From assembly GCF_037893015.1 (NCBI RefSeq), contig NC_133666.1, positions 624,103,352 to 624,167,351 of the forward strand: 64,000 nt of DNA, read 5' to 3'. How positions within the stretch are numbered: the first letter of the stretch is position 1; the number at the start of each line of letters is the position of its first letter. The stretch is from Macrotis lagotis (lineage: Eukaryota; Chordata; Mammalia; Peramelemorphia; Peramelidae). The position numbers were made by a program, and so were the translations under genes. Below the pieces are notes generated by a model. It worked only from the letters and a program-made list of their open reading frames with translations, did not search any database and had not been told where the DNA came from. Of this stretch, positions 14,851 through 25,815 are shown piece by piece.

Positions 14851-14980
14851 GGGCGGCTAGGGGGCGCAGTGGAGTCAGGAGGGCCCGAGGGCACACCGGC
14901 CTCAGACACTTCATGATGACCCGGCCGCGTGGCCCTGGCCAAGCCACTGACCCCACTGCCTTGCAAAAAAAACTAAAAAA
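14851..14980 (+). repeat. GC-shifted CORE-SINE at the edge of CpG island 2
   Basis: Recognisable as the WSINE1 type (ggggcggctagggggcgcag, ccggcctcagacacttcatg, ccactgccttgcaaaaaaaa). At many positions where sister copies have A or T this one has G or C, for example gcccgagggcacac for the usual acctgagttcaaat. Confidence 0.9.
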
Positions 14981-14989
14981 ATAGATAAC

Positions 14990-15374
14990 ATAATTGAATG
15001 AAAAGTGAAAATAAAAGACAAGTTCAGGGAGGTATCAATTCTATTTTTGACAAGACTCAACTTTGCGATCCAAATAGGACTTTCCCTATCTGGCTGCAAA
15101 ATAATCATCATGAAAGGATCAGACTTCAGACCCTCTGACTTAGATCTGTGGTTTTTAAAATTTGAAAAGTACATTGTCTTATGAGCTTCACTACTAGATT
15201 GTATCTTCTGCTCTATTTTTAAACGAAACTTATAATTTTGCAGCTTTAGGTAACTCCCAATCAACAGATCAACAGCTGCTCTGCAGCTCAAGACTTCCAG
15301 AGTTGCAATGGGGACTTTCACCCAGAGGCCTTTGGCTAGTGGGAGACCCAGATCTTTCTGATTCCCAAATCCAG
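14990..15374. other. No gene or repeat recognised
   Basis: Non-coding AT-rich DNA. One minus-strand open frame without family features. Confidence 0.4.
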
Positions 15375-15401
15375 CCTGTCCTCTAAACCAAGGGTTTCGT
15401 A

Positions 15402-15437
<36 letters not shown>

Positions 15438-15560
15438 ATGGACCTCTTGGGTCTTCTGTTGAAATCTATGAACTTCTTTTATTCTATTTCAGAATAATAT
15501 TTTAGGTATTTTTTTTACATAGAATAATATTTTAAATGCTAAAATAAAACTCATGTGATT
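15375..15560. repeat. Old interspersed repeat with a (GT)n microsatellite
   Basis: 'gatggacctcttgggtcttc' and 'ttcagaataatattttaggt' relate this piece to the one at 6640-6985 in the opposite sense. The GT run is at 15401-15434. Confidence 0.5.
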
Positions 15561-16280
15561 ATTTTTTTATTAAAGATTTTATTTAGAGTTTTACAATCTC
15601 CCCCCCCAATCTTACTTCCCTCTCCCCACCCTCCCACAGAAAGCAATGTCAGTTTTTATATTGTTTCCATGTTGTGCATTGATCCAAATTGAGTGTGATG
15701 AGGGAAAAATCATATCCTTAAGGAAAAAACATAAAGTGTAAGAGATAACAAGATCAGACAATAAGATATCAATTTTTTTTTTCTGAATTAAAGGTAATAG
15801 TCCTTGGTCTTTGTTCCATCTTCACAGTTCTTTCTCTGGATACAGATGGTATTCCCCATTGCAGACAGCCCCAGATTGTCCCTGATTGTTGCACTGATGG
15901 AAAGAGCAAGTCCATCAAGGTTGATCATCACCCCCATGTTGCTGTTAGGGTGTACAGTGTTCTTCTGGTTCTGCTCATCTCACTCAGCATCAGTTCATGC
16001 AAATCCCTTCAGGCTTCCCTGAATTCCCATCCCTCCTGGTTTCTAATAGAACAATAGTATTCCATGACGTACATATACCACAGTTTGCTAAGCCATTCCC
16101 CAATTGAAGGACATTTACTTGATTTCCAATTCTTTGCCACCACAAACAGGGCTGCTATGAATATTTTTGTACAACTGATGTTTTTACCCTTTTTCATCAT
16201 CTCTTCAAGGTATAGACCCAGTAGTGGTATTGCTGGGTCAAAGGATATGCACATTTTTGTTGCCCTTTGGGTGTAAAAAC
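15560..16280 (-). mobile_element. 5'-truncated L1 LINE, 3' end (ORF2 C-terminus and 3' UTR)
   Basis: On the minus strand positions 16280-16009 read through the L1 ORF2 C-terminus: DPAIPLLGLY, KIFIAALFVVAKNWKSSKCP, LWYMYVMEYYCSIRN. The 3' UTR follows to a T-rich end at about 15560. Closely similar to the copy at 30750-31449. Cut on the 5' side, so inactive. Confidence 0.9.
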
Positions 16281-16940
16281 TCAGATATAATTTTCTCCCT
16301 ATGAATTTAGGGACACTTTGAAGTCTGTCCTCAGATCCTTTCAGGTTTCTGAACCCCATATTAAGAATCCTCTGTTTCATTTAGAGCTAAAAGAGATCTT
16401 AAAAGTTCTTCTATTCCAACTATCTCACCTTGTACATATGGGAATGGTCACCCAGAGGGATGGGAGATGGGATTTAAACTTAGGCCCTCTGATTATATCT
16501 AATTACTCCACTATAACTGCTGTTGGAATAAAGTCTAAATCTGTCAGAAATTAAAATTCAACAAACATTAAATGTCTAAATGTGTATGTCACCTTGCTGG
16601 GGATTGGGACTTTAAAGAGGAAAAAATACCAATCCCTTTTTCAAGGATATATATTTACAAATAAAGTGAGTAAAAAAGAAAATTGAGAAAGGAGAGACTA
16701 AAGTATAATGAAAACACTTTGTAAAACTTTAAACAGAAATAAATTATTGAGGAAATGGCTGGAACTTTACCTAGATTTAAAGAGTGGACAGAATATGACA
16801 AAAAAATAGGACATTCCAAGGAAATAAGGATTGAGTGAAAATGGGCATAGCCAGTTGAATGGGGAAGGGCTAGAAGGATACTAGGGAGACTGATCTGAAT
16901 ATGGAATTCACACAGGATAATTACATCACATTTATATAGT
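16281..16940. repeat. MIR remnant and unassigned sequence
   Basis: Positions 16380-16510 carry MIR-like text (agagctaaaagagatcttaa, gatgggatttaaacttaggc). The rest is unassigned. Confidence 0.45.
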
Positions 16941-16944
16941 GCTT

Positions 16945-17088
16945 TAGGGGCAGCCAGGTGATGCTCTATCCACTGCCAGTCAGGAGGACCTGAGTTCAAA
17001 TGCGGTGTCAGATACTTAATTACCTAGCTGTGTGACCTTGGGCAAGCTACTTAACTCCCATTGTCTTGCCAAAAAAAGAAAACCCAAA
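16945..17088 (+). repeat. CORE-SINE with rearranged head
   Basis: ggggcagccaggtgatgctc, 'gtcaggaggacctgagttcaaatgcgg', accttgggcaagctacttaa. Confidence 0.9.
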
Positions 17089-17099
17089 ATATATAGCAC

Positions 17100-17620
17100 T
17101 TTAGATTTACAATAGTTTTCTTCAACCTATATTAGACCCTCACCATAGGAAGGCATTCCTCTTTCCCTACTGATTTTGTATTTCAGTCCCCACAAAAGCT
17201 ACTTCAAATTTTCCTAAAGCTTAAGTCTGACCATATTACCCTCCATTCAATCAATTCTGCCCCCTATTGCTTCCAAGTTCATATATAAAATTTATTCACT
17301 TTTAAAGCCTTCTATAACCTGATCTATCTTTCCAGTTTTATTACATATTACATATTACATATTACCTCAGTCAAGCCCAGGCCCCCATTATTCCACATCC
17401 TCCATCTATTCATTGTGGCTTCCTTGCTGTTACTTAAACATAATACTCCACCTCCCAACTTATTACCTTTTCACTGGGTGTCCCCAGTATTTGGAGTTCT
17501 TCCTCTTTATCACTCTCCCTGTATTCCTTCAGGCATCAGCAAAAGTTTCATCTTCTGCAAGAAGCCTTTCCTAACCCCCATTATTAATAGTGCCTTCTCT
17601 TTGAGATTATCTCCAATATT
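17100..17620 (+). repeat. L2 LINE 3' region
   Basis: 'gaccctcaccataggaaggc', ccccctattgcttccaagtt, 'ttttaaagccttctataacctgatc', catcttctgcaagaagcctt in the L2 order. Confidence 0.75.
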
Positions 17621-17623
17621 CCA

Positions 17624-17624
<1 letters not shown>

Positions 17625-17674
<50 letters not shown>

Positions 17675-17680
17675 ATCCTG
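17625..17680. repeat. (TA)n microsatellite
   Basis: About 18 TA units followed by TATG units. Confidence 0.95.
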
Positions 17681-17684
17681 TTTG

Positions 17685-17890
17685 TACAGAGACAGCTCAG
17701 TGATGTTCTCACAAATCTGACCTCAGAGGTAGCTGTATGACCCTAAGTAAGTCATTAACCTCTGCCTGCCTCAGTTTCTTCAACTGTAAAATGGGGATAA
17801 GAGTACCCCTCTCTCATGGTGGTTGTGAGAATCAAACAAGCCCTTAGGATAGTTCCTTGATAGAGTAGGGTTTTCTAAATGCTTCTTGTT
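17685..17890 (+). repeat. MAR1/MIR-type SINE
   Basis: gacctcagaggtagctgtat, 'tgcctgcctcagtttcttcaactgtaaaatggggataa', tggtggttgtgagaatcaaa. Confidence 0.85.
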
Positions 17891-18510
17891 TTGAGTTTTT
17901 TCTCCTTACTCTCCCAAGACCTCCTCTTCTACTATCTCAGCTGAATATGTCACCTCTTAATTCCCTTTTATGATTTGTTCCCTCCTTTCCTCTGTATTGA
18001 AACCTTATGATATAATTTCCTACTCCCTTCCTTTCCTTTAATCTTTGATAGTGGAGTGAACTGATTGTTCTCCAAAGCCAAATTCCTCTACATGTGTTTT
18101 TATGATGTTTTAATTTTTATTATTTTAAGTTATATACTGCCTCCCTTCCCTCTCTCTCTCCCCACTCTGCATTAAAGAAATGTCATCATTTGATATAGGT
18201 AGATAAATAGAAAGACAGATATAGGTGTAAAACCATTCTATACTTATTTTATTTATAAATTCCTTCTCTGGAGGTGAACTTTACCTCTTTTTGTCAGGCA
18301 TTGGATAGTATTTATTAACAGTTTTCTGGAAGGGCAGGGGTTTGGTCATTTCATTCATCTTTCTTCATAGGACCTCTCTGGGTTTTGGGACCTTACTCTG
18401 TCAGTTTTCCTAATGTTTATTTGACTACTCAGTAGTCTTTTTCAATTTGTTTTTTAAAACCCAGAACTTAAATATCAAATAAACTAAGCATTTCCATACA
18501 GAAAGTTAAA
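17891..18510 (-). repeat. Old L1 remnants (minus sense)
   Basis: T-rich non-coding DNA; 18100-18480 has the style of reversed L1 3' UTR/ORF2. The piece gttttctggaagggcagggg (18321) recurs at 19435. Low-confidence assignment. Confidence 0.4.
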
Positions 18511-18514
18511 CAGA

Positions 18515-18660
18515 TGGGGCAGCTAGATGGCGCAGTGGATAGAACAAGAGTCAGGAAGCCCTGAGTTCAAATTCGGCCTCAGACACAATAATTTACCTAG
18601 CTGCAGGACCTTCGGCAAGCCACTTAACCCCATTGCCTTGAAAAGATAAAAAAATAGATA
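18515..18660 (+). repeat. WSINE1-type CORE-SINE
   Basis: ggggcagctagatggcgcag to ccccattgccttgaaaagat. Confidence 0.93.
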
Positions 18661-18761
18661 AATAAAAAGTTTGAACAGAAAGTGAGGATTATATGAAATC
18701 AGGATTCTGTTATATACAACCTGATTTTCCTGTTAAGCATATAATTAATTCACTTTTTTCT

Positions 18762-18914
18762 TTTTTTTTAGGTTTTTGCAAGGCAAATGGGGTTAAGTGG
18801 CTTGCCCAAGGCCACGCAGCTAGGTAATTATTAAGTGTCTAAGGCTGGATTTGAACTCAGGTACTACTGACTCCAGGGCTGGTGCTCTATCCTCTGCGCC
18901 ACCTAGCCACCCCT
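18762..18914 (-). repeat. WSINE1-type CORE-SINE, reversed
   Basis: ttttaggtttttgcaaggca to gcgccacctagccacccc. Confidence 0.95.
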
Positions 18915-19200
18915 ATTTTTTTTTTAAACAAAACATTTATTTATTTTTTCCAGTTATGTGCAAAGATAGTTTTCAACTTTCATTCTTTTGCAAGCTTTTG
19001 AGTTCAATATTTTCCTACCATCTGTCCCCTCCTAGTGGCAGGGAACAGTCTGATATAGGTTGAACATGTACAATTGTGTTTAATATATTTCCACATTAAT
19101 CCTGTTGATTCACTGTTATTTTCAGAAGCTGTCCTGCACATCTATGTTTCCTCTTGAACTTCTGTTTGCTTTTGTGCATTTTAAATAATTCAGTGACTTT
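18915..19200 (-). repeat. Old L1 3' UTR fragment, reversed
   Basis: 'gatagttttcaactttcatt', then 'gttgaacatgtacaattgtg', as in the L1 copies at 26.15 and 60.63 kb. Confidence 0.65.
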
Positions 19201-19322
19201 TTTTCCCCCCTTTGATTGCTAGGCTCCCTTTTCTCCCTAATTCCCCAATTAAAAATAAAAAAAAAATCCTTCTAATAAATGAATATGTATGTAAATGCAC
19301 ATGCAAAACAAATACAGTAACC

Positions 19323-19422
<100 letters not shown>

Positions 19423-19496
19423 CTGCCCCTGTAGAGTTTTCTGGAAGGGGCAGGAGATTGACTATTTCATTGATCTTTAAATTTAAAGCCTTTTTT

Positions 19497-19577
19497 TGTT
19501 GTTGTTTTTGCAAGGCAATGGGGATAAGTGACCCATTAAAGGGCCAGTGCTCTATCCACTGTTCCAGGTACCTGCCC
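19497..19577 (-). repeat. Internally deleted CORE-SINE, reversed
   Basis: Keeps the tail side (tttttgcaaggcaatgggga) and the head side (gggccagtgctctatccact) but lacks the middle. Confidence 0.85.
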
Positions 19578-19755
19578 CAAATTTAAAGTCTTTAAATGTT
19601 GTTTAGTAGTTCCACCACCTTCACTGTATCATTTTGTACAAAAATTTTCAGTTTTCCCTGAAACTTATCTATTTCATCAATTTTTACTTGTAGTACTCTT
19701 CTATCACATATATTCAACAATTCCTCAGTTGATAAGTACATCTTTTGTTTATAGT

Positions 19756-19976
19756 AAAGCAGCTAGGTGGTACAGTTGATAGAACCTTGACCCTGGTATC
19801 CGGAAGATCTGTGTTTAAATGTGGCCTCATCCTGTTATACTGGTTGTGTGATTCTGAGAAAGTCCTTTTACTCTGTTGCCTCAGTTTTCTCATCTGTAAA
19901 ATTAGCAGAAGGAAATGGCAAGAAAACTTCAAATGGGGACATAAAGAGTCAGACACAACTGAACAACATAGTTAAT
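19756..19976 (+). repeat. MAR1-type SINE
   Basis: gcagctaggtggtacagttg, then 'tctcatctgtaaaattagcagaaggaaatggcaagaaaac', ending with agagtcagacacaactgaac. Confidence 0.9.
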
Positions 19977-20559
19977 GGTATTCTGCTACAACAAATAAAG
20001 CATCTGTAACTATATTTATACATAATGGGTCTTTTTTCTTTTTTTATGATATCTTTGGGGTTGTTGACTCAAAAGATATGCCTTTAAAGTTTCAAATTGC
20101 TTTTCAGAAAGACTGAATTCTCAAGTCCACCAGTAGTGCATTATGGTGTATATCTTCCATAGCCTTGCCAATAATCTTAATTTTACTTTTTTTTTGCCAA
20201 TCTGATAGGAGTAGTAACCTCAGAATTCTTTTATTTTTTCAAATCTTTAATTATTAGTGCTTTGGAATTGGTTTTAAAAAGACACTATTTGCCATGTTAA
20301 GGATAGGTCCATTTATTCCTGAACTCTTGAGTATTTTTAACAGTAATGGAATGTTCTGTTTTGAGAAGAAAATTTAGCAACCACTGATAAATAGTTTTAT
20401 TGTTATGCTTACTGATATGATCTGTTATGTTTATAATTTGAATAATACTGAAGCAACCTGCATTCCTTGTATAAATCCAACCTCATGGTAAAATTGTTTT
20501 TTAAATGTAACCTATTTGCTAATATTATACTTACTATTTCTGCATCAGTATTCACTTCT

Positions 20560-20695
20560 GGCTATGAGATAATGCAGCAGATAAGAGATCCTGACCTAAA
20601 GTCAGGAAGAGTCATGTTCCTAAGTTCAACCCTGGTCTCAGACACCTACTAGGCCTGTGACCCTCTCAGCAGGCCACTTAACCAGTTTCTTTTTA
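20560..20695 (+). repeat. Degenerate CORE-SINE
   Basis: 'ataatgcagcagataagagatcctgacctaaagtcagga', tctcagacacctactaggcc, aggccacttaaccagttt. Confidence 0.75.
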
Positions 20696-20883
20696 TGCAA
20701 TTAAGTTATTTAAATTCTATATTTATCTGTTATTCTAGACATTTTATATTTTTAAGTACTCATCTATTTCATCTTTGTTGGCTTATAATTTGGCAAAATA
20801 ATTTCTGACAATATATTTTATTTCTCTTTCATTTGTTGTGAATTCTTTTTGTTTTAGATAGTTGTGATTCCCCCTTTTAAAAT

Positions 20884-21008
20884 TAGGTGGTGCAGTGGAA
20901 AAGAGCATGGACCCTGGAGTCAGGACACTTAATAATTACCTAGCTGTGTGGTCTTGGGCAAGCCACTTAACCCCATTTGCCTTGCAAAAAAAACCTAAAA
21001 AAAAATTA
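20884..21008 (+). repeat. WSINE1-type CORE-SINE with internal deletion
   Basis: ttaggtggtgcagtggaaaa, then gagtcaggacacttaataat (about 30 bp of the middle missing), to ccatttgccttgcaaaaaaa. Confidence 0.9.
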
Positions 21009-21126
21009 GGTTAGTTGCCTAACTATTTTATGGGGTTTTTTTTACTAGTTTTTTTAAAACAATTCATTTGTGGTTTTGCTTTTGATTTTGTTAATTTGAT
21101 TTTCAACATTTCAGTTTTAGTGTTTA

Positions 21127-21745
21127 TTCTAGTTATTTCAATTACATTCTCAATCTCTTTTCTTTATTAATAAAAGTGTTTCCACATTAATTTTCCCCTA
21201 GGGACTACTTTAGTAAAACTTAAAGTTTTGATGTTTTCTCTTCATTTTCTTTTTTCCAATTACATATAAATAATTTTAACATTCGTTTTTTAAGAAATTT
21301 TGAGGGGCAGCTAGGTGGCGCAGTAAATAGAGCACCAGCCCTGGAGTCAAGAAGTCCTGAGATCACAAACAGCCTCAGACTGGATTACCTAGCTGTTTGA
21401 CTTCGGATAAGTCACTTAACCCTTTTTGCCTTGCAAAAACCTAAAAAAAAAAAATTTGAGTTCCAAATTTTTTCCCTCCTCCTCTTCTAGTTATTTCAAT
21501 TACATTCTCAATCTCTTTTCTTTATTAATAAAAGTGTTTCCACATTAATTTTCCCCTAGGGACTACTTTAGTAAAACTTAAAGTTTTGATGTTTTCTCAG
21601 CCCTGGAGTCAAGAAGTCCTGAGATCACAAACAGCCTCAGACTGGATTACCTAGCTGTTTGACTTCGGATAAGTCACTTAACCCTTTTTGCCTTGCAAAA
21701 ACCTAAAAAAAAAAAAATTTGAGTTCCAAATTTTTTCCCTCCTCC
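21127..21745. repeat. Tandem duplication, 358-bp unit, second copy lacking 96 bp
   Basis: Copy 1 is 21127-21484 and copy 2 is 21485-21745. Copy 2 matches copy 1 almost base for base but lacks the part matching 21241-21336, joined at a shared C. The unit includes L1-like sequence and a WSINE1 copy (21304-21460). Copy 2 keeps only the SINE's 3' part (21600-21715). The only other difference noted is one A in the A-run. Confidence 0.93.
21304..21460 (+). repeat. WSINE1-type CORE-SINE (copy 1 of the duplication)
   Basis: ggggcagctaggtggcgcag, then aataactt-type middle altered to 'gatcacaaacagcctcagactgg', tttgccttgcaaaaacctaa. Confidence 0.92.
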
Positions 21746-22080
21746 TCTATTGAAAAGACAGGTACTTTGGTATAGATTATAGCTAAGACATTCATAGGTG
21801 ATCATCATCACTGGTTACAATATTCTGGTTCTGCTCACTTCTCTTTGCATCAGTTTTTGTGTAAATCTTTCTAGGTTTTTCTGAAAACAAACTGCTCCTC
21901 ATTTCTTATAGCACAGTTGCATTCCACTGTAATCATATGCCACAACTTGTTTAGCCATTCTCTAGTTGATGGGCATCCCCTCAATTTCTAATTCTTTGCC
22001 ACCACAAAAAACTGATATAATTATTCTTGTGCATTTAGGTCCTTTTCCTTTTCCTTTTTTTTTTTAAATCTCTTTGGGAG

Positions 22081-22245
22081 GGGTGGCTAGGTGGTGCAGT
22101 GGATAGAGCACCGGCCCTGGAGTCAGGAGTGCCTGGGTTCGGTGGGGTCTCAGACACTTGGTGATTGCCTAGCTGTGTGGCCTTGGGCAGGCCACTTAAC
22201 CCCATCTGCCTTGCAAAAACCTAAAAAAACAAACAAAAAAAAATA
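22081..22245 (+). repeat. WSINE1-type CORE-SINE
   Basis: ggtggctaggtggtgcagtg to ccatctgccttgcaaaaacc. Confidence 0.95.
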
Positions 22246-23109
22246 AATCTGTTTGGGATACAGACCTTTTTGATAATTTCAGCTCTATAATACAGTTAGA
22301 GATCTAATATAGCTAGACCACCTGGCTTCACATTTTTCACTAATTTCCTTGATATTTTTGGCCTTTTCTTCTTCCAGATGAATTTTGTTATTATTTTTTC
22401 CTTGCTTCATAAAATAATTTTTGGATAGTTTAATTAGTATGGCACTGAATAAGTAAATCATCAATTTCTTTAGTGAAATTATCTATTGGGTTTATGATTT
22501 ATTCTTCAAATAACAAATTTTTAAGATTAAATATCTCCAATTTTTAATCTTTATTTCACAGAATTTTTATTATATTGTAGCCAGTAAAGGATGTATTTGG
22601 TATTTCTGCTTTTCTGCATTTCTACCATAATACATGACTCATTTTTGAAAAACTTTCATTTACAACTAAGAAATATGTATATTCTTTTCTGTTCCCATTT
22701 AGCAGTTGCCAGAGAGATTTCATATCTGACTTATCTGTAATTCTGTTTAAGTCCTAAACTCCGTAACTCCTTTCCTGTTCACCTTTTTGTCAGACCTAAG
22801 TCTAAAATAGGTACACTGATATCCCCATGTAAATTAACTTTTCCTTTTCTTTGATAATATGTCATCCAAACAGCAACAGTTAAGTACATATACCAATTCA
22901 TTTTCTATAATGCCTTTAAGTATAATATATTTTCCCGTTTCTCTTTTAATTTTTTACTGTCACTTTGTCTGAGATCATGTTAACTCTAAATTATGCCCCA
23001 GCCCTTTAACTTTGTATCCTTATGTTTCATATATTCCTCTCTTTAGCTTTAGACGTTCTTTACCAAGATATCCCAAACTAGCATTTCACCTTCAGTAAAA
23101 CTCAAAATA

Positions 23110-23262
23110 GGGGTGGCTAGGTGGCACAGTGGATAGAGCACTGGCCCTGGAGTCAGGTGTACCTGAGTTCAAATCTGGCCTCAGACTCTTAATAATTACT
23201 TGGTTGTGTGGCCTTGGGCAAGCCACTTAACCCCATTTGCCTTGCAAAATCATAAAAAACAA
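23110..23262 (+). repeat. WSINE1-type CORE-SINE
   Basis: ggggtggctaggtggcacag to ttgccttgcaaaatcataaa. A short direct repeat ctcaaaata on each side looks like the target-site duplication. Confidence 0.95.
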
Positions 23263-23289
23263 AAACCTCAAAATAAATAAAATCTTTCT

Positions 23290-24235
23290 AAAATAAAAAA
23301 AAATTTTCTTTGTGAACTGATCCAACTATTCTGGGGAGCAATTTAGAACTACACCCAAAGGACAATAAAATTGAGCATACCCATTGATCCAGCAATACCA
23401 CTACTAGGTCTGTATCCCAAAGAGATTATAAAAAAGGGAGAAAAGACCCATATGTACAAAAATAGTATTACCAATTGTTCATCAATCGGGAAATGACTGA
23501 ACAAATTGTGGTATATAAATGTGATGGAATACTATTGGTCTTTAAGAAATTATAGGAAGAGAGGTGGCTAGGTGGTGCAATGGATAGAACACTGGCCCTG
23601 GAGTCAAGAGTACCTAAGTTCAAATCCGGCCTCAGACACTTAATAATGACCTAGCTATGTGGCCTTGGGCAAGCCACTTAACCCCATTGCCTTGCAAAAA
23701 ACTAAAACAAAAAAACAAAGAAATCATAGGGAGGTAGATTTCAGAAAAATCCAGGAAGACTTACATGAATTGATGCTGAGTGAAGTGAGCAGAACCAGGA
23801 GAACGTTGAACACAACAGAATATTGTGTGATGATCAATTATGATTGACTTGGCTCTTCTTAGCAATATAGTGATTAAAGTCAATTCTAAAAGATTTGTGA
23901 TGAAAAATACCATCCACATTCAGAGAAAGAATTGAGTCTGAATGCAGACTGAAGCATGCTATTTTTAGCTTTTAAAATTTGTTTTATGCTTTTTTTCCCC
24001 TTCTATTTTTTTTCCTTTTGTTCTGATTCTTTCACAACATGACTAATATGGAAACATATTTAACACAGTTGTAATATGTATAACCTCAATAAGTTATTTG
24101 CTGTCAAGGGGAGAGAGGAAGGAAGGGAGAAAAATGTGGAATTCAAAATATTTAACAAAAAAATGCATGTTGAAATCTTTTGAATGTAATTGGGAAAATA
24201 AATGCATTTATTTTAAAAAATTAAATAAAAAAATT
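23290..24235 (+). mobile_element. 5'-truncated L1 LINE (3' end), split by a SINE
   Basis: Plus-sense L1: 'ttgatccagcaataccactactaggtctgta', 'gaagacttacatgaattgatgctgagtgaagtgagcag', then a long 3' UTR to an A-rich tail near 24220. A WSINE1 copy interrupts it at about 23557-23717. Truncated 5' end, inactive. Confidence 0.9.
23557..23717 (+). repeat. WSINE1-type CORE-SINE nested in L1
   Basis: Flanked by a 13-bp target duplication: aagaaattatagg (23544-23556) and aagaaatcatagg (23718-23730), one mismatch. The SINE is therefore younger than this L1. Confidence 0.93.
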
Positions 24236-24239
24236 ATTC

Positions 24240-25680
24240 CCCATCTTACACTTGTACTGTCCAGTCAACTGCCTTGATCTGTTTTACACACAGCATTCTA
24301 TTGCCTATTTCTTTCCTTCTCCTTTCTTCTCTAGTATATCCTTTCTCTCTTCCCTTTATTTTCATTAGTTAATATCATCAAAAAGAATAAAATATTACCC
24401 AAGCCTTCTTTTTTGACTATTTAACTCCCTCTGTGACCTTTGAAGACATTAACATTTTACTCGTCTCCTGTTAGAATATAAACACTTCATTAATACATTT
24501 CCTCAATGGATGTCATTCAGTAAGTATCTGACAGTATATTCAGACTGAGGTCTCCTGACTGCAAATGTATGTTCCTTTCAATATAGGGCATCCGGAAATA
24601 AGACTGGAAACAGGTAGGTTAGGACCACATTGTGGAGGACTGTGTACTTCTTTCATTGCTTTTTCCCCTATATAGAAGCCCAAACCTTCCCTGAAGATAC
24701 ATTTTCCTTATTACTGTAGAAGGCAAAGCCATCTTCTCAGTTCCCAGCCTGACAACCTAGTTGTTGATTCTTCACTTTCTCTCCCCCCCCATCTAAGCTG
24801 CTGCCAAGGCCTGTCAGTTTCATCTTTGCAGTGTCTCTGGAATAAGCCCCCTTCTCTCCTCTCCCACTGTCCCCATTCAGATGCAGGCTCTGCTATCAGC
24901 ACCTCATGCCTTGGTTATTACAATAGCCTGCTGATGGGTCTGCCTGCCTGCCTCAAGTCTTTTCCTCTCTCCAACTTGTTCTCCAGGATGCTGCCAAAGT
25001 GAATTTCCTAAAGTGTATGTCTAACTATGTCACTCTCCCACTCGTTAAATTACAGTGGTTCCCTATGAACTCCTAAAAACAAATACAAAATCCTTATGTT
25101 CCCTCCACCCTCTTCCCACTCTGCATTCACTCTTCATTCCCTCTGAATTCCTTCCCATTCTTTGAACAAGATATCCTCCTCCTGAACTCTGGACCTTTTC
25201 TCTGGCTGTTCCCCCATCCCTGGGATACTCTCCTCCTCATCTCTACCTTCTGACCTCCTTGGTTTCCTCCAAGACCATGCTAAAATCTCATCTTTTACAG
25301 AAGTCTTTACTAGCACCTTTGTGGAATATTTCCTGTTTGTTCTACATTTAGCTTTTGTGTACATAATTGTTTTCCTGTTATCCTCTCCATTGGAATGTGA
25401 GCTCAATATTATCTGTATCCAGAGAAAGAATTGTGGAGTTTGAACGCTTTTAGCTTTAATTAAAAAAAAACAACTTTATCTTATGTAATTTTGCTATCTC
25501 TTTTATTTTTTTTCTTGAGGATATGATTTCTCTCAACACATTCAATTTGTAAAATTCAAAAATAAAAAGAAAAGAAATGTGAGCTCCTCAAGGGAAGGAA
25601 CATTTTTTCCTTTTTTTTTTAATAACCCTAAGTGCCTTGCATGTAGTAGGTGCTTAACAGATATTTAAGGGGAGAAATTA
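24240..25680 (+). repeat. L2 LINE 3' region with a small L1-derived insert
   Basis: Positions 24690-25400 follow the L2 order (tcccagcctgacaacctagt, ccaacttgttctccaggatg, 'ctttgaacaagatatcctcc', tggaatgtgagctcaatatt). The sequence at about 25400-25580 interrupts it with L1 3'-like text, and 25575-25670 resumes with aatgtgagctcctcaaggga to ggtgcttaacagatatt. Positions 24240-24600 are unassigned. Confidence 0.65.
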
Positions 25681-25815
25681 GGTGATAAAGACCAGTTCTG
25701 GAGTCAGGAGGACCTGAGTTCAAATGCAGTCTCAGACATTTAATACTTACTTAGCTGTGTGACCTTGGGCAAGTCACTGAACCCTATTGCCTTGCAAAAA
25801 CAAAAATAAATTTTT
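25678..25815 (+). repeat. CORE-SINE with short head
   Basis: 'aattaggtgataaagaccagttctggagtcaggagg' to cctattgccttgcaaaaaca. Confidence 0.88.

Larger units (their letters stand above)
13990..14960. promoter_or_regulatory. CpG island 2, candidate promoter of the central zinc-finger gene
   Basis: About 950 bp of very GC- and CpG-rich DNA. It contains two YY1-type sites, GCGGCCATGTCTG (14318-14330) and GACGGCCATCTTTG (14362-14375), a GGGGGTC tandem array (14547-14578) and a strong plus-strand donor GGTGG|gtgagt at 14660/14661. The open frames of up to 320 codons on the minus strand are composition artefacts rich in Pro, Arg, Ala and Gly. The link to the ZNF exon at 39.5 kb is inferred from order and strand. 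Confidence 0.75.
19980..23105 (-). repeat. Mosaic of old reversed L1 sequence with several SINE insertions
   Basis: T-rich DNA resembling reversed L1 ORF2/3' UTR. Positions 21760-22060 contain the typical L1 3' text (gttctgctcacttctctttg, tttgccaccacaaaaaactg) and 22260-23000 further reversed ORF2-like text. SINEs are listed separately. No host gene exon, in particular no KRAB box, was found on the plus strand. Confidence 0.6.

Noticed and set aside
13994-14966. Open frames of up to 320 codons in CpG island 2
   Set aside because: They are Pro/Arg/Ala/Gly-rich in all frames, overlap one another on both strands, show no domain, and run into a SINE. This is expected from GC-rich, stop-poor DNA.
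16009-16380. Open frame with FIAALFVVAKNWKSSKCP as a host gene
   Set aside because: It is the C-terminus of L1 ORF2 in a 5'-truncated copy. The same holds for 31115-31432.
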